Shown here: positions 1-10,184 of the stretch, piece after piece
How positions within the stretch are numbered: position 1 is the first letter of the stretch
Layout: the number at the start of each line of letters is the position of its first letter
Assembly (NCBI GenBank): GCA_015059945.1
Contig: SUZJ01000001.1
Coordinates: 248,001-312,000, forward strand
Origin: Rikenellaceae bacterium
Lineage (GTDB): Bacteria > Bacteroidota > Bacteroidia > Bacteroidales > Rikenellaceae
Direction: 5' to 3'
Length of the DNA: 64,000 bases
The notes under the pieces: model-generated
Seen by the model: the letters and a program-made list of their open reading frames with translations, nothing else
Databases searched by the model: none
What the model was told of the DNA's origin: nothing
Program-made: the position numbers and the translations under genes

Positions 1-50
1 CGTTCATATCGCTTACGGCCTATGCTCAGCCAAAAATTTTCAATTTTCAA

Positions 51-1061
51 CTAGAATAGTTCTCCATCGGTGGGCTGTCGGGTTATACCCAAGTGGCTGT
101 ATGCCAATTCGGTGGCCTCCCTACCGCGAGGGGTGCGTTTCAAGAAGCCCTCTTTGATAAGGAAGGGCTCGTAGACCTCTTCGATGGTGCCCGCCTCTTC
201 GCTTACCGAGGTGGCGATGGTGTTTAGACCTACGGGGCCGCCGCCAAACTTCTCGATTATGGCGTGCAGAATCTTGTTGTCCATCTGGTCGAGGCCTCGC
301 GAGTCGATGTTCAGGGCTCCTAAGGCGTGGCGGGTGATTTCGAGGTCAATCGAGCCGTTGCCCACAACCATAGCAAAGTCCCTCACCCTGCGCAGCAGCG
401 AGTTGGCAATTCGTGGCGTGCCCCTGCTTCGGAGGGCTATTTCGTGTGCTCCCTTGTCGTCGATGTCGATGCCCAAGATGCGAGCCGAGCGCTTGACGAT
501 GTCGCTCAACACCGAGGTGTCGTAGTACTCCAAGTGGCAGGTGATGCCAAAACGAGCCCTCAGTGGCGAGGTGAGCAGACCACTGCGGGTGGTTGCGCCA
601 ATCAGTGTGAAGGGGGCCAACTCAATCTGGATGCTCCTTGCCGAGGGGCCCTTGTCGAGCACAATATCAATCTTGTAGTCCTCCATTGCCGAGTAGAGAT
701 ACTCCTCTACGATGGGACTCAAGCGGTGAATCTCGTCGATAAATAGCACGTCGCCAGCCTCGAGGTTGGTAAGCAGGCCTGCCAAGTCGCCCGGCTTGTC
801 GAGCACAGGGCCACTGGTAACTTTCAGTGTCGAGCCCATCTCGTTGGCCACAATGTTGGCCAGGGTGGTCTTGCCCAGTCCCGGAGGGCCGTGAAACAAG
901 ACGTGGTCTAACGACTCGCCCCTCATCAGGGCGGCTTTGATGAATACGGTCAGGTTGTCGACAATTTTCTGTTGTCCGTGAAAACTCTCCAACTCTTGGG
1001 GTCTGATTTTGCTCTCAAAGTCGGCATCGCTCTCTACATTCCTAATACACGATTGTACCAT
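51..1061 (-). CDS. ruvB: Holliday junction branch-migration ATPase RuvB
   Basis: RuvB is the AAA+ motor of the RuvABC complex that moves Holliday junctions during recombinational repair. Seen here: Walker [10 protein letters not shown] (residues 58-66), Walker B FIDEIH (about 107-112), the GATTR sensor segment and the C-terminal winged-helix part ([16 protein letters not shown], then TPRGR). At 336 aa it has the normal family length. Its ATG lies inside the end of the upstream gene (28-nt overlap), which points to one transcript and coupled translation. RuvA and RuvC are not in the window. No terminator is seen in the 50 nt left at the edge, only a TTGAAAA-type repeat. Confidence 0.97.
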   Translation of the reverse strand: MVQSCIRNVESDADFESKIRPQELESFHGQQKIVDNLTVFIKAALMRGESLDHVLFHGPPGLGKTTLANIVANEMGSTLKVTSGPVLDKPGDLAGLLTNLEAGDVLFIDEIHRLSPIVEEYLYSAMEDYKIDIVLDKGPSARSIQIELAPFTLIGATTRSGLLTSPLRARFGITCHLEYYDTSVLSDIVKRSARILGIDIDDKGAHEIALRSRGTPRIANSLLRRVRDFAMVVGNGSIDLEITRHALGALNIDSRGLDQMDNKILHAIIEKFGGGPVGLNTIATSVSEEAGTIEEVYEPFLIKEGFLKRTPRGREATELAYSHLGITRQPTDGELF

Positions 1062-2653
1062 TTCTTATTAGCTGGTTTGCGGAGTTCTACCTCCTGATTT
1101 TGTTCATATTTTGTTCTAACGATTTCGCCCATACTGCGGCCGCTAATTTTGCTCTCGAGCCACGACAGCAGGTCGATGTAGTAGAATGTGCGGCGCTCAT
1201 AGCGGTGTCGTTCGTAGGGTTTGAGCCTTTCATATAGTATCTTGAGCTCCTTTTTCAGATCGAGGGCGTTGATGTTGCCAAAGCTCTTGAAGAACGACAG
1301 CAGCTCCGACTTCATCTCGGTCATATCCCTCATTTTTACAATGAACGAGTAGACCGAGCGAATCTGGTAGTCGATGTTGAAGTCCATACCTGCGTCATAG
1401 AGGGCCATAAGGTTCAACATACGGGCGTAGCACTGAATGTCGCGACGTATGCTGTGGTCTTTGACCGAGATGATGTACGACAGGTATTCGATGCACTTGG
1501 CATAGTTGCCGTCGCCAAAGTAGAGTGTGGCAACTTTGTAGTAGAGGGGTAGCTTTTCGAGTAGTGAGAGTCGGTCGCCATACTTTTTCAGATACGAGTC
1601 GATGCTCTTCACGAGCCATAGGCCATCTTTGTAGGTGCCTGCCATTATGCACTTGTTGAGCTGACCGGTGAAGAGTATCTGCTGGGTAATCATCGCTGCG
1701 TTGTCGTTCAGCTGGCTTATGGCAGCGCTCTCGCGCTCAAACTCTTCGAGTGTGCGCAGGAAGGCTGTCTGTTTGTGCATCAGATACATACCATCCAAAA
1801 TGTGGGCGTAGGCTCGCAAGTAGCCGTCGTACATCACGCTCTTCATCTCGGGGTTCTGCTTGAAGTGGTCGAGCCATTTGAGGGCATAGCGATACGACAG
1901 GGTTGTCTGGTGGCTGATGTAGTAGTACCAAGCCTTGCACTGGTAGAAGTAGAACTTCTCGGTAAAGTTCAGCGTGTTCTCGTCGTATGAGTCAATCTTC
2001 GGCTTGAAGAAGGTCTGCATCCTATCGAGGTCCTTCTGCGAGCGGGCAAAACCGATGTGCTGATGCAGGGCATAGCACTGCACCGATAGGAGCGACAACT
2101 GGGCAATATTGTTCACACGGGTAGAAATCTCGCCACTGTCGCGCGCGGTCTTGGTGGCCACTTGGTTCATCTCGCCCGAGTAGCTGAGCACTTTCAGTTG
2201 GCGTTTCAGGTCTACAATGTCGAGCAGGGTTGCCCACTGCTCCAACTCGCGAGCTTTTGTTTCGGCCTTGCCGAGCAACTTCTGCGCCTCGCCATAGAGG
2301 CCCTTGTCGAACAATATCTTTGCAAAGTCAATCGACTCACGTATCTGCAATGCGGCCGAGTGCTGCACGTTGAGCATACGGAGCGAGGTGAGGATTTGTT
2401 TGTAGAGGTGGGCTTTGAGGTTGGGCAACTGCTGCTTGGTAATGGTGGGGCAGGTAGCCAACACGCGCTCCTCGCTATAACTCTCCATCGAGTCCAGCGC
2501 GTCGAAAAGACGCAAGAACTTGGCATCTTCGTTGCCATCCAAGCGAGTGGCGTAGAGTTTGAAGTTTCGCTTCTCGGCCTTGCTCATCAGCTTTACGAGC
2601 TCGAAAACTCCCTCGCGCTTGTCGCTTTTTTTGTGAGATATGTGCTTTTCCAT
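1034..2653 (-). CDS. Hypothetical protein upstream of ruvB, helical repeat-like
   Basis: I do not recognise a named family. The protein is about 539 aa, has no signal peptide or membrane segment, and is rich in Leu, Tyr and charged residues with many short amphipathic helices. This looks like a TPR-type helical-repeat scaffold (inference only). The frame stays open upstream for 75 more codons, but that stretch is low-quality sequence reaching into the promoter region, so I place the start at MEKHISHKK. It overlaps ruvB by 28 nt, so the two form an operon; a role in the same process is possible but unproven. A candidate -7 box (TAGCTTTG on the minus strand) is at 2794-2801. Confidence 0.8.
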   Translation of the reverse strand: MEKHISHKKSDKREGVFELVKLMSKAEKRNFKLYATRLDGNEDAKFLRLFDALDSMESYSEERVLATCPTITKQQLPNLKAHLYKQILTSLRMLNVQHSAALQIRESIDFAKILFDKGLYGEAQKLLGKAETKARELEQWATLLDIVDLKRQLKVLSYSGEMNQVATKTARDSGEISTRVNNIAQLSLLSVQCYALHQHIGFARSQKDLDRMQTFFKPKIDSYDENTLNFTEKFYFYQCKAWYYYISHQTTLSYRYALKWLDHFKQNPEMKSVMYDGYLRAYAHILDGMYLMHKQTAFLRTLEEFERESAAISQLNDNAAMITQQILFTGQLNKCIMAGTYKDGLWLVKSIDSYLKKYGDRLSLLEKLPLYYKVATLYFGDGNYAKCIEYLSYIISVKDHSIRRDIQCYARMLNLMALYDAGMDFNIDYQIRSVYSFIVKMRDMTEMKSELLSFFKSFGNINALDLKKELKILYERLKPYERHRYERRTFYYIDLLSWLESKISGRSMGEIVRTKYEQNQEVELRKPANKKWYNRVLGM

Positions 2654-2962
2654 ACTTTTTTCTGCTTGTGTGGATTTGTTGCTACGCTGCCCGAGTGGTT
2701 TTGGGCTGCGTGGTTGGTGGTGCAAATATCGCTCTGATGGGCCTACAACCCATTTTGTGGTACCCAAAGGTGCTACGATGTCCACCCACACCACAAAGCT
2801 ACAATTTTTTGCCGAAGATGATACACTCGCCCCCAAATTTCGGCCGAAATTCTCATTTTTTGATACAATTCGACACATTTTCTCACCCCAAATACTACGT
2901 TATCCACCACCAACTAATAAAGTTTTGCTTACCTTTGTGCAAAACAAAAACAGTTTTAGACT
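2654..2962. promoter_or_regulatory. Divergent intergenic region with two candidate promoters
   Basis: 309 nt between divergent genes, AT-rich to the right. A Bacteroidota -7 box TACCTTTG lies at 2930-2937, 25 nt before the DUF456 start. A minus-strand -7 match (TAGCTTTG) lies at 2794-2801 for the gene upstream of ruvB. Neither has a clean TTTG -33 element at the usual distance. No other gene or structured element is apparent. Confidence 0.5.
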
Positions 2963-3433
2963 ATGGAATTACTTGAGATATTGGGCCTCATTTGCGCCCT
3001 TGTAGGTGTGGCCGGATGTGTTGTCCCCATACTGCCAGGAACCCCTATTTGCTTTGTCGGAATGTTGCTCTGCCAGTGGGCCGGAGCGGGATTTTCAACC
3101 GACACTCTTATTGTGTGGGCTGTGGTGGCGGTGGCTGTTACGTTGCTTGACAACTTTCTGCCCGTGTTGATGACCAAACGCTTTGGTGGCTCCAAGGCGG
3201 CCTCGCGCGGAGCTATGGTGGGTATCATTGTGGGCTTCTTTGCGGGTCCTCTGGGACTTATCCTCGGCCCCTTCTTTGGTGCGCTGATTGGCGAACTTAC
3301 TCACGATGGTAGCGATAGCGCCCGAGCCTTCAAGGTTGCCTTTGGCTCGTTTGCCGCCTTTATTTGCGGTACGGGCATTAAGTTGGCCGCCTCGATTTAT
3401 ATGACTATCGAAATCTGGAAGGCAATCTTTTAA
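2963..3433 (+). CDS. DUF456 family small membrane protein
   Basis: 156 aa, almost entirely hydrophobic and glycine-rich, with about four membrane segments. The N-terminus (LLEILGLICALVGVAGCVVPILPGTP) and the repeated GxxxGP segments (GFFAGPLGLILGPFFGALIGEL) are hallmarks of the DUF456 family of inner-membrane proteins of unknown function. The gene stands alone, convergent with the downstream glycosidase gene, and is followed by a strong hairpin terminator. Nothing in the context suggests a specific role. Confidence 0.85.
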   Translation: MELLEILGLICALVGVAGCVVPILPGTPICFVGMLLCQWAGAGFSTDTLIVWAVVAVAVTLLDNFLPVLMTKRFGGSKAASRGAMVGIIVGFFAGPLGLILGPFFGALIGELTHDGSDSARAFKVAFGSFAAFICGTGIKLAASIYMTIEIWKAIF

Positions 3434-3452
3434 CCAGAGTGCAGTAAATACA

Positions 3453-3484
3453 AAAAGGGCTCCCAAGACAACGGGAGCCCTTTT
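3453..3484. terminator. Bidirectional rho-independent terminator
   Basis: Perfect 12-bp stem (3453-3464 pairs with 3473-3484, core GGGCTCCC/GGGAGCCC), 8-nt loop, A-tract on the left and T-tract on the right. It sits between the convergent DUF456 gene and the glycosidase lipoprotein gene and can serve both. Confidence 0.9.
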
Positions 3485-3503
3485 GTGTATGTAGGTACAA
3501 GGC

Positions 3504-6500
3504 TTAGAATTTAACCTTAACCTCTTTCGATACAAATGGACCAGTCTTGCTAATCCTGGGGAACTTAACGGTCAAGGTAGCCTTCTCGCCCTCGACGCTC
3601 TTCAAGGTTGCACCCTCGACACTCTTAATCTGGCCACGAACGAAGATCTCTACATCAACCTCGTCTTTGGGCTGGCCTGCGACGGTCAGTTTGTAGGCGT
3701 TGCAGCCTTTGCAGAAGCGCTCTTTCTCGATCTTGATGTGGGTGTCGGGCTCGTTGATGGTCAGAGGCTCGAGGTTGAGCATTACGCCCACACCACCCTC
3801 GGTCTTAACAACCACTTTGGCCTCGCCATCCAGAGCAATCAGCTCTGCCAGAGCAACCTGTACGCTCTGTACCTTCTCGGCAACCTCGTACTCAACAGCC
3901 TGACCATTTACCTCTACGCCCAGCACTTTGGTAGCCAGGGGCAGTACAGCGGTGAACTCAACATTCACACCATTACCGCTGAGGGTATAATCATACGAGT
4001 CGGCGTTGCGCACATAGGCCATATTAACATAGTTGTTGGCCATACGGATATTGTTCACAGTGGCATAGCTCCAATCAACGGGGAATGCGGGCGAGAGCTC
4101 CAGGTGGTTCTCCAAAGCGTGAGCTTCGGCACCAACCAAACCCTCTACCAGAGCGTAGATAGGCATCGAGCTCGACCACTGCTGGTGCGAGCAGATGCCG
4201 GTGAACTGGAATTTGTCGCCCTGAATAACCTCGGGAATGTTGCCATAGTCCCAAGCGTTGTAGATGCTCAGCTGCGAATTGGCGTGGCGGAATGCCTGCG
4301 AGTAGAGACCTGCCTTATACTCGGCAATGGTTGCGTGGCCGGTGTGGAAGGGCCATACACCACCATACTGGTAGCCACCGATTGCGTAGTAGGGGCTGTC
4401 GTAACCCACCATCTTAACACCCCAGTTGGTCGAGTAGTACTTCGACGAGAAGTTCTCGGCGGTGAGGATTGCCTTGCGCTCGTCGTCGCACACCTCAAAC
4501 CAGATGGGAGCGTCGCCCAGAACGCATTTCTGCTCCTGATAGGTGCCATCTTTCATCAGACCGTGGTTGTAGAACTGCAACTCCTCGTTCCAGAACTCGT
4601 TGTTAATCTTGTAGGCTACAACCTCGCGATCTTTGCGATATTTCTCTGCCAACTCGCTCTCGCCCATCAGGTCGGCCATCTCGGCACCCAACCTCAGAGC
4701 CTCAGCCCAAGCCGATGCCAGGTAGACCTCGGTGTGAGCACCATAGAGCTGGTAGCACTCCTGCCAGCCGTGGCCCACGTTGGTATTCTCGATGAGCAGG
4801 TCGCCGTCGGTATCGGTCGAGTAGCAGAAGTCGATCGACTGTTTGATATTGTGCCACTCCTGACGGATAAACTCAACATCGCCCGAAGCCTGCAAGTAGC
4901 GACCGGCCAATACAACATACAAGGGGGTTGCATCCGAAGCGTCGTAGTGGGCCGAGCCACTGGTGGTCAGCTCGTGGTAAACCTTACCATCGGGATCCTG
5001 ATATTTGCCAAAGGTGGTCAGAATGTCTTTAATCTTGTCGTAGTCGCCATAGTTGATCATACCAATACCGGTGCACTCGGTATCGCGACCAAAGTACCAA
5101 GCGTAGCCGGGACGGCCGCTCACTGCGTGGCCACCATTCCAGCCCCTATAAGTCGAGAAGTAGCCCGACTGCAACGATTTACCCAGTGAAGGGGTGTGGC
5201 AGAAGAACTTGTCGGTCGAAATTAGAGCCCAACGATAAGCCTTGTTGAACTCCTCGTCGCTCGAATTGATATCGAGCATATTTACGTCAAACGAGTCGAA
5301 GTAGGCTTTGGCATCTTTGTTCAGCTGCTCTACCTTGCCTACGTTCTGGGCCAGCAGTTTGCTCGATTTGGCAACACCCTCCTCGCCACCGGCGATGTAG
5401 AGGTTGAGCGACTGTTCGGCACCCTCAAACTCATAGAGGAATGCCACCTGTTTGTACTTAGCAGGGGTCTGGCCAAAGTTAGCCACGTTCAAATCTCTGA
5501 AATCATATTCGCCACAGTTGGCTGCTGCGGGAGCCTTGTCGAACAGGGTTACCAAGTTGAGCTCTTTGGCGCGGTCATATACGGTAGCCACTTTGTTGTC
5601 TTTGCTCAGGCCGTAGTAGAGAGTACCGGTCGATTCGAGCGAGTAGGGCCACATCAGACGCAGGTTGCTGGTGTAGGTAACATATACCTTCTCGATATTA
5701 TCGCCACTCCAGTCGTAGCGGATAGCCATCATTGGGTCGTCGAGCGAGGCAACTACAAACTCCCTCAGGGTTGCGCCATCTTTCAGCTCGTAGCTACGCT
5801 CCAACGACTCGGGGCGTTTGGTTACGGTGGGATATACATTGTGCATCCACTCTACCTTGTCGCTGCCTTTGTACTGAACACCAATGTTCAGGTCGCGCAT
5901 AACCATAATGGGGTGCATCCAAATCTCGTCGATGCGACCACGCTCATAAGCCATTGCCAACACCTGTTTGCCGGCTACGTTCCAGAACCTGAAATCCTCG
6001 GCCTTGCGGGTGTGCTCCATCTCCGAAACCTCGGGGGTCCAAGCCTCCTCTACTTTGGCCTTGATATTCTTGAAGGGGAGCTTCTCAACCCTCTCGGTGC
6101 GAACCTCGTCGAAGGGCCAGTAGCGAGGCTCCGAGGGCGACTCAATGCCTGCCAGGTAGTCTACCGAGTTGTTGGTGAAAATCTCCAGTGTTGAGCGGTT
6201 TACGTTGGGCTCAGCATAGTAGAGGTAGCCACCTACGGCCAAGATGTTACCCTTACCAACGGGGGTCTCCCAAACGATTTTGCGATTCTCGTGGTAGCGG
6301 ATGTAGGCCCAGTTTACGCCCACAACCTTTGCGCCCTCGGCCTGGGGCAGGTTGGTGCCCGAGAAGCCCCAGTTGCGTGCAAAGTTGTCGACGGTTGCCT
6401 TCCAAACGTAGGCACCACCGTGCAGACCATCATAGATGGGGTGCTCGCGGTAGCCGTGAAAACCAACTGCACGACCACTACCATAGTCGGTTGCATCCTG

Positions 6501-6878
6501 ATACTCAACCTCCAACTGCTGAGGCTCAACACCCCACTCGTTCAGCAGCCTTACGCCGTCCATAGTCAGCATCAGCTGGCCACCTTTCTCTACGTAGGGC
6601 AGTACTACATCTTTGAGTGCCAACTCTTTGGCATCTACGGCTGCGGTGTCGCCACGGTGGTAGATTACCACATCGGCACCGCCAATCTTGTCGGCCAACT
6701 GGTCGAGGTCAACAACCTCGATGTTGCGGCCCTCGCTCTGGATAACCTCGCAGAGAGCATCAACCTCAGCCTCAATGGTGTGGGCCGATTTGACCACCAC
6801 AACATTTGCCTTCTTGTCGCACGACACAAGGCCCAGAGTTACCAGTGCCGCACACATTATTACAAAAAATTTCTTCAT
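3504..6878 (-). CDS. Large lipoprotein, six-hairpin (amylo-alpha-1,6-glucosidase-like) glycosidase
   Basis: 1124 aa. The first 20 residues are a lipoprotein signal with lipobox LVSC (Cys20). Residues about 25-240 resemble a glutamine-amidotransferase-like fold (VVIYHRGD..., VLPYVEKGGQLMLTMDG), a domain often fused to Bacteroidota polysaccharide enzymes. Residues about 550-950 carry the (alpha/alpha)6-barrel signature of the glycogen-debranching/GH-type glucosidase superfamily (GRPGYAWYFGRDTEC, DATPLYVVLAGRYL, DLLIENTNVGHGWQE, LASAWAEALRLGAEMADL). Beta-sandwich sequence follows. It probably acts on an oligosaccharide at the cell surface or in the periplasm; substrate unknown. It lies 49 nt downstream of upp on the same strand. 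Confidence 0.75.
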   Translation of the reverse strand: MKKFFVIMCAALVTLGLVSCDKKANVVVVKSAHTIEAEVDALCEVIQSEGRNIEVVDLDQLADKIGGADVVIYHRGDTAAVDAKELALKDVVLPYVEKGGQLMLTMDGVRLLNEWGVEPQQLEVEYQDATDYGSGRAVGFHGYREHPIYDGLHGGAYVWKATVDNFARNWGFSGTNLPQAEGAKVVGVNWAYIRYHENRKIVWETPVGKGNILAVGGYLYYAEPNVNRSTLEIFTNNSVDYLAGIESPSEPRYWPFDEVRTERVEKLPFKNIKAKVEEAWTPEVSEMEHTRKAEDFRFWNVAGKQVLAMAYERGRIDEIWMHPIMVMRDLNIGVQYKGSDKVEWMHNVYPTVTKRPESLERSYELKDGATLREFVVASLDDPMMAIRYDWSGDNIEKVYVTYTSNLRLMWPYSLESTGTLYYGLSKDNKVATVYDRAKELNLVTLFDKAPAAANCGEYDFRDLNVANFGQTPAKYKQVAFLYEFEGAEQSLNLYIAGGEEGVAKSSKLLAQNVGKVEQLNKDAKAYFDSFDVNMLDINSSDEEFNKAYRWALISTDKFFCHTPSLGKSLQSGYFSTYRGWNGGHAVSGRPGYAWYFGRDTECTGIGMINYGDYDKIKDILTTFGKYQDPDGKVYHELTTSGSAHYDASDATPLYVVLAGRYLQASGDVEFIRQEWHNIKQSIDFCYSTDTDGDLLIENTNVGHGWQECYQLYGAHTEVYLASAWAEALRLGAEMADLMGESELAEKYRKDREVVAYKINNEFWNEELQFYNHGLMKDGTYQEQKCVLGDAPIWFEVCDDERKAILTAENFSSKYYSTNWGVKMVGYDSPYYAIGGYQYGGVWPFHTGHATIAEYKAGLYSQAFRHANSQLSIYNAWDYGNIPEVIQGDKFQFTGICSHQQWSSSMPIYALVEGLVGAEAHALENHLELSPAFPVDWSYATVNNIRMANNYVNMAYVRNADSYDYTLSGNGVNVEFTAVLPLATKVLGVEVNGQAVEYEVAEKVQSVQVALAELIALDGEAKVVVKTEGGVGVMLNLEPLTINEPDTHIKIEKERFCKGCNAYKLTVAGQPKDEVDVEIFVRGQIKSVEGATLKSVEGEKATLTVKFPRISKTGPFVSKEVKVKF

Positions 6879-6927
6879 CGCTGTTTAGTTTTAATTATGA
6901 TATTTGTCTGTTTTTCAGCCTGTTGTA

Positions 6928-7581
6928 TTAGTCGAGCTTCGAGCCGTAGGCCAGGTCGCCTGCGTCGCCCAAGCCTGGTATTATGTAGCTCTGTGCGGTC
7001 AGCTCGGCATCCACTGCGGCGCACCAGATGTGAGCATTGTGGGGCAGGTGCTTGGTGGCATACTCAACACCCTCTTCGCTGGCAATAACGGCCGCAACGT
7101 GCAACTCTTTGGGCTCGCCACCTTTGGCTGCCAGGGCCTCATACGAGTAGACCAGCGAGGTGCCCGTAGCCAACATCGGGTCTACCAAGATGAGGGTTTT
7201 GCCCTCCAATTGGCCACACGAAATGTACTCGACCTTAACCTCAAACGAGTTGTCTTTGTGGTGCTTGCGATAGGCCGAAACAAAGGCGTTCTGGGCCCTG
7301 TCGAAGTAATTCAAAAAGCCCTGATGGAAGGGCAGTCCGGCACGCAGAATGGTTGCCAGCACAATCTTGTCGTCACACAACATCACCTCGGCCTCACCCA
7401 GAGGAGTCTCCACAATCTTGGGCGAGTAGTTGAGTGTTTTGCTAATCTCGTAAGCGCAAATCTCGGCAATCCTCTCCAAGTTGCGACGAAAACGCATACT
7501 GTCTTTCTGAATTACGGCATCGCGAATCTCTGCCAAAAATGTGTTGAGAATCGAGTTCTCTTTGTTTAGAATGTGCACCAT
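6928..7581 (-). CDS. upp: Uracil phosphoribosyltransferase
   Basis: Salvage enzyme making UMP from uracil and PRPP in the cytoplasm. The PRPP-binding loop LVDPMLATGTS is at about residues 132-142. The uracil-binding C-terminal segment (IIPGLGDAGDLAYGS) is intact, and 217 aa matches the family. An ATG at 7581 gives the expected N-terminus. It lies 66 nt after hflX and 49 nt before the glycosidase lipoprotein, all on the minus strand, so co-transcription is possible. Confidence 0.95.
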   Translation of the reverse strand: MVHILNKENSILNTFLAEIRDAVIQKDSMRFRRNLERIAEICAYEISKTLNYSPKIVETPLGEAEVMLCDDKIVLATILRAGLPFHQGFLNYFDRAQNAFVSAYRKHHKDNSFEVKVEYISCGQLEGKTLILVDPMLATGTSLVYSYEALAAKGGEPKELHVAAVIASEEGVEYATKHLPHNAHIWCAAVDAELTAQSYIIPGLGDAGDLAYGSKLD

Positions 7582-7647
7582 AGCTCTTACTCTCTTTGTG
7601 TGTATGTTTTGTTTGTTTTTGCTCCTTATGGTCTTGCTTCCTCTGTC

Positions 7648-8850
7648 CTAATACAAAAAGTTGTTGAACGGGTAGCGCCCCGCGTGAATCTCCCTCACCA
7701 TACCATACAGGTCGCTGCGGAACTTGTCGATGTTCTGCTTGTTGATGGCCGAGATGAAGATGCAAGGGGTGTTGGCCTTGGCAATCCAACTGCGCTGCAA
7801 CTCCTCGAGCGAGATGTTCTCCCTGGTTGCAGGGGTTAGGTCATCCTCCTCTTTGGGTGTATAGGTATAAGCATCTATCTTGTTGAAAACCAAATATACA
7901 GGTTTGTCGCTGGCGCCAATGTCGGCCAAGGTCTGCTTGACCACATTCAGCTGATCTTCAAATGCGGGGTGCGAGATGTCCACTACGTGAATTAGTAGGT
8001 CGGCCTCCCTCACCTCGTCGAGCGTAGACTTAAACGCCTCGACCAACTGAGTAGGCAACTTGCGTATGAATCCCACAGTGTCGGACATCAAGAAGGGCAG
8101 GTTGTCAAAGACCACCTTGCGCACCGTAGTGTCCAGAGTTGCAAACAGTTTGTTCTCGGCAAACACGTCGCTCTTGCTTATTAGGTTCATCAGAGTAGAC
8201 TTACCCACGTTGGTATAGCCCACCAGGGCAACCCTCACCATCGAGCCCCTATTGCTCCTCTGCACCGCCATCTGACGGTCAATCTTCTTGAGCTCCTCTT
8301 TCAGCTTAGAGATGTTGTTGCGAACAACCCTTCGGTCGGTCTCAATCTCCCTCTCACCTGCACCTCCACGAGTACCTGTGCCACCTCTCTGGCGCTCCAA
8401 GTGAGTCCACATACCCGTCAGTCGGGGCAGCATATACTCATACTGCGCCAGCTTAACCTGCGTCTTGGCGTATGCCGTGCGGGCCCTCTGTACAAAGATG
8501 TCCAAAATCAAGCGCGTGCGGTCCGAAATCCTGCGGCCACCCAACGCCTTCTCAATATTGCGTGTCTGCGAGGGCGACAACTCGTCGTCAAATATCACCA
8601 GGTCAATCTCGTGCTCCTCGCACCATAGGCCAATCTCCTCCAGCTTGCCCGGACCCACAAAGTAGCGACTATCGGGCGACGAGAGTTTCTGCACAAAGCG
8701 GTGCTCGGTCTTAATGTGGGCTGTCTCGGCGAGAAATTCCAACTCGTCGAGATACTCAATCACTTGATCCATAGGCTGTCGGTCGCGGCACACTGCCACC
8801 AGCACAGCCCTCAGTTGCTGCTCTTGCTCTATCTGTTTTACCTCCTCCAT
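7648..8850 (-). CDS. hflX: Ribosome-associated GTPase HflX
   Basis: HflX binds the large ribosomal subunit and splits or rescues stalled ribosomes. The N-terminal HflX domain is recognisable (FVGPGKLEEI, VIFDDELSPSQTRNIE, RTRLILDIFVQRA). A GTPase domain follows with G1 GYTNVGKST (about 211-219), G3 DTVGF (about 258) and G4 NKID. I chose the ATG at 8850 (MEEVKQIEQ) because homologues start just before the RAVLVAV strand. The frame is open to another ATG at 8949, so 33 extra residues are possible. A short basic/Gly-rich linker (ERQRGGTGTRGGAGE) is typical of the family. Confidence 0.93.
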   Translation of the reverse strand: MEEVKQIEQEQQLRAVLVAVCRDRQPMDQVIEYLDELEFLAETAHIKTEHRFVQKLSSPDSRYFVGPGKLEEIGLWCEEHEIDLVIFDDELSPSQTRNIEKALGGRRISDRTRLILDIFVQRARTAYAKTQVKLAQYEYMLPRLTGMWTHLERQRGGTGTRGGAGEREIETDRRVVRNNISKLKEELKKIDRQMAVQRSNRGSMVRVALVGYTNVGKSTLMNLISKSDVFAENKLFATLDTTVRKVVFDNLPFLMSDTVGFIRKLPTQLVEAFKSTLDEVREADLLIHVVDISHPAFEDQLNVVKQTLADIGASDKPVYLVFNKIDAYTYTPKEEDDLTPATRENISLEELQRSWIAKANTPCIFISAINKQNIDKFRSDLYGMVREIHAGRYPFNNFLY

Positions 8851-9037
8851 TCGCGGATGTGTTTGCCTTTTTAGCTCTATAAAAGTTACCTTCTCTGCCT
8901 CGGTCGCATTGCCTTTTAGCTCAACTACCACACACAGCCCCCTCTGCACCTATATTTATATATATAAGCGCTGCTGCATAGCGGGTGTGTTTAGCCTCGG
9001 TTTTTGTGGTTTGACCGGGTTTTATTACATACAAACA

Positions 9038-9076
9038 ATGGGGGCTACTTCCCACAAAGAAAAGTAACTCCCCCAT
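9038..9076 (-). terminator. Terminator-like hairpin downstream of tonB
   Basis: ATGGGGG-CTACTT (9038-9050) pairs with AAGTAA-CTCCCCCAT (9062-9076) with a small bulge. On the minus strand it follows the tonB stop and is followed by a T-rich stretch. No other gene lies between tonB and hflX. Confidence 0.55.
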
Positions 9077-9097
9077 CGTCGTTAGAATATCTATACA

Positions 9098-9775
9098 CTA
9101 CTGCAAGGTGCAGTTGATAGGCAGGATGTAGCGCACGCGAACCACAGCATCACGCTGGCGGCCGGGGGTCCACTTGGGCGATTTCTTCAGTACGCGGGTA
9201 ACCTCGTCCTCGTAAACGCGGTCGGGCGACTGCAAGAACTCGATGTTGCTCAAGCTACCATCTTTCTCGATAACGAACTGAACAACAACACGGCCCTGGA
9301 TACCGTTCTCGGCAGCGATTGCGGGAATCTGGAACTCCTGTGCAACCCAAGCACGGAAGGTGTTAAGGTCGCCACCCATAAACGAGGGCATAACCTCTAC
9401 CTTCAAGAAGGGAGCCTCCTCCTGTACTTCCTCCTCTACCTCAATCTCCTCTACGATAATCTCATCCTCGGTAAACTCGGCAAAGTCGAAGTTGGTATCG
9501 ATCTTGGTGTCATTCTTTACAACTTTGATAAAGTCGCTAATGAGCTGTACGGCCTGTTTAACGGGTGCCTGAGGTTTGGGCTCCTCGGGTTTGGTGATGT
9601 CCACCAGATCCATCTCAATTTCGGGACCGCTAATCTGCATAATCTCGATAGTTTTCTTCTCCTGACCAACGCTCAGTGCGATGATGCAAATTGCGAGCGC
9701 AATAATCATTCCGACCTCCAAGAAAATACCTTTTTTGTTCTCAAGGTCAACTTTGGGATTCTTTTTGATTTCCAT
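9098..9775 (-). CDS. tonB: TonB family energy transducer
   Basis: 225 aa. It has a short cytoplasmic N-terminus, one membrane helix (about residues 17-39), a Pro/Glu-rich periplasmic linker (ITKPEEPKPQAP and a Glu-rich run near 105-120) and a C-terminal TonB domain (about 135-225: GRVVVQFVIEKDGS, SPKWTPGRQRD, VRYILPI). It would pass proton-motive-force energy to TonB-dependent outer-membrane receptors. ExbB and ExbD are not adjacent, so this may be one of several TonB paralogues. The short basic start with KKNPKVDLENKKG is common in Bacteroidota TonB proteins. Confidence 0.88.
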   Translation of the reverse strand: MEIKKNPKVDLENKKGIFLEVGMIIALAICIIALSVGQEKKTIEIMQISGPEIEMDLVDITKPEEPKPQAPVKQAVQLISDFIKVVKNDTKIDTNFDFAEFTEDEIIVEEIEVEEEVQEEAPFLKVEVMPSFMGGDLNTFRAWVAQEFQIPAIAAENGIQGRVVVQFVIEKDGSLSNIEFLQSPDRVYEDEVTRVLKKSPKWTPGRQRDAVVRVRYILPINCTLQ

Positions 9776-9923
9776 TTTATTGAGTTTTTTAATTGATTAT
9801 CAGTTTGTTGTAGCCCTTGTGTGCGCGCCATACGCCCACATACGCCCAATATGTACCTACAAATATATGAAGTTTTTTTGAAATAAAATCGTTTTAAGTG
9901 GTATTTATTTGAAAAAATAGTAA

Positions 9924-9931
9924 TATATTTG
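9924..9931 (+). promoter_or_regulatory. -7 box of the tRNA-Ala promoter
   Basis: TATATTTG fits the Bacteroidota TAnnTTTG -7 consensus and ends 10 nt before the mature tRNA start. A TTTG at 9908-9911 is too close to be a standard -33 element. Confidence 0.6.
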
Positions 9932-9941
9932 CATCGCAAAT

Positions 9942-10015
<74 letters not shown>

Positions 10016-10025
10016 CAAAACAAAC

Positions 10026-10048
10026 AAGGCGACCCAATCGGTCGCCTT
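10026..10048 (+). terminator. Terminator of tRNA-Ala
   Basis: 9-bp stem AAGGCGACC/GGTCGCCTT with a 5-nt loop, followed by a T-rich tail, directly after the tRNA. Confidence 0.85.
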
Positions 10049-10184
10049 TGTTGTTTGTGTCGAATAGTGCTTACATTCCCATTACTCCTATGGCTCCTAT
10101 ATCTCTTATGGAACTTTTAGGAGCTATGGGAGAGTTGGAAAGCAAAGGAAAATAATTTTCAATTTTCAATTTGCAACTTTCAAT

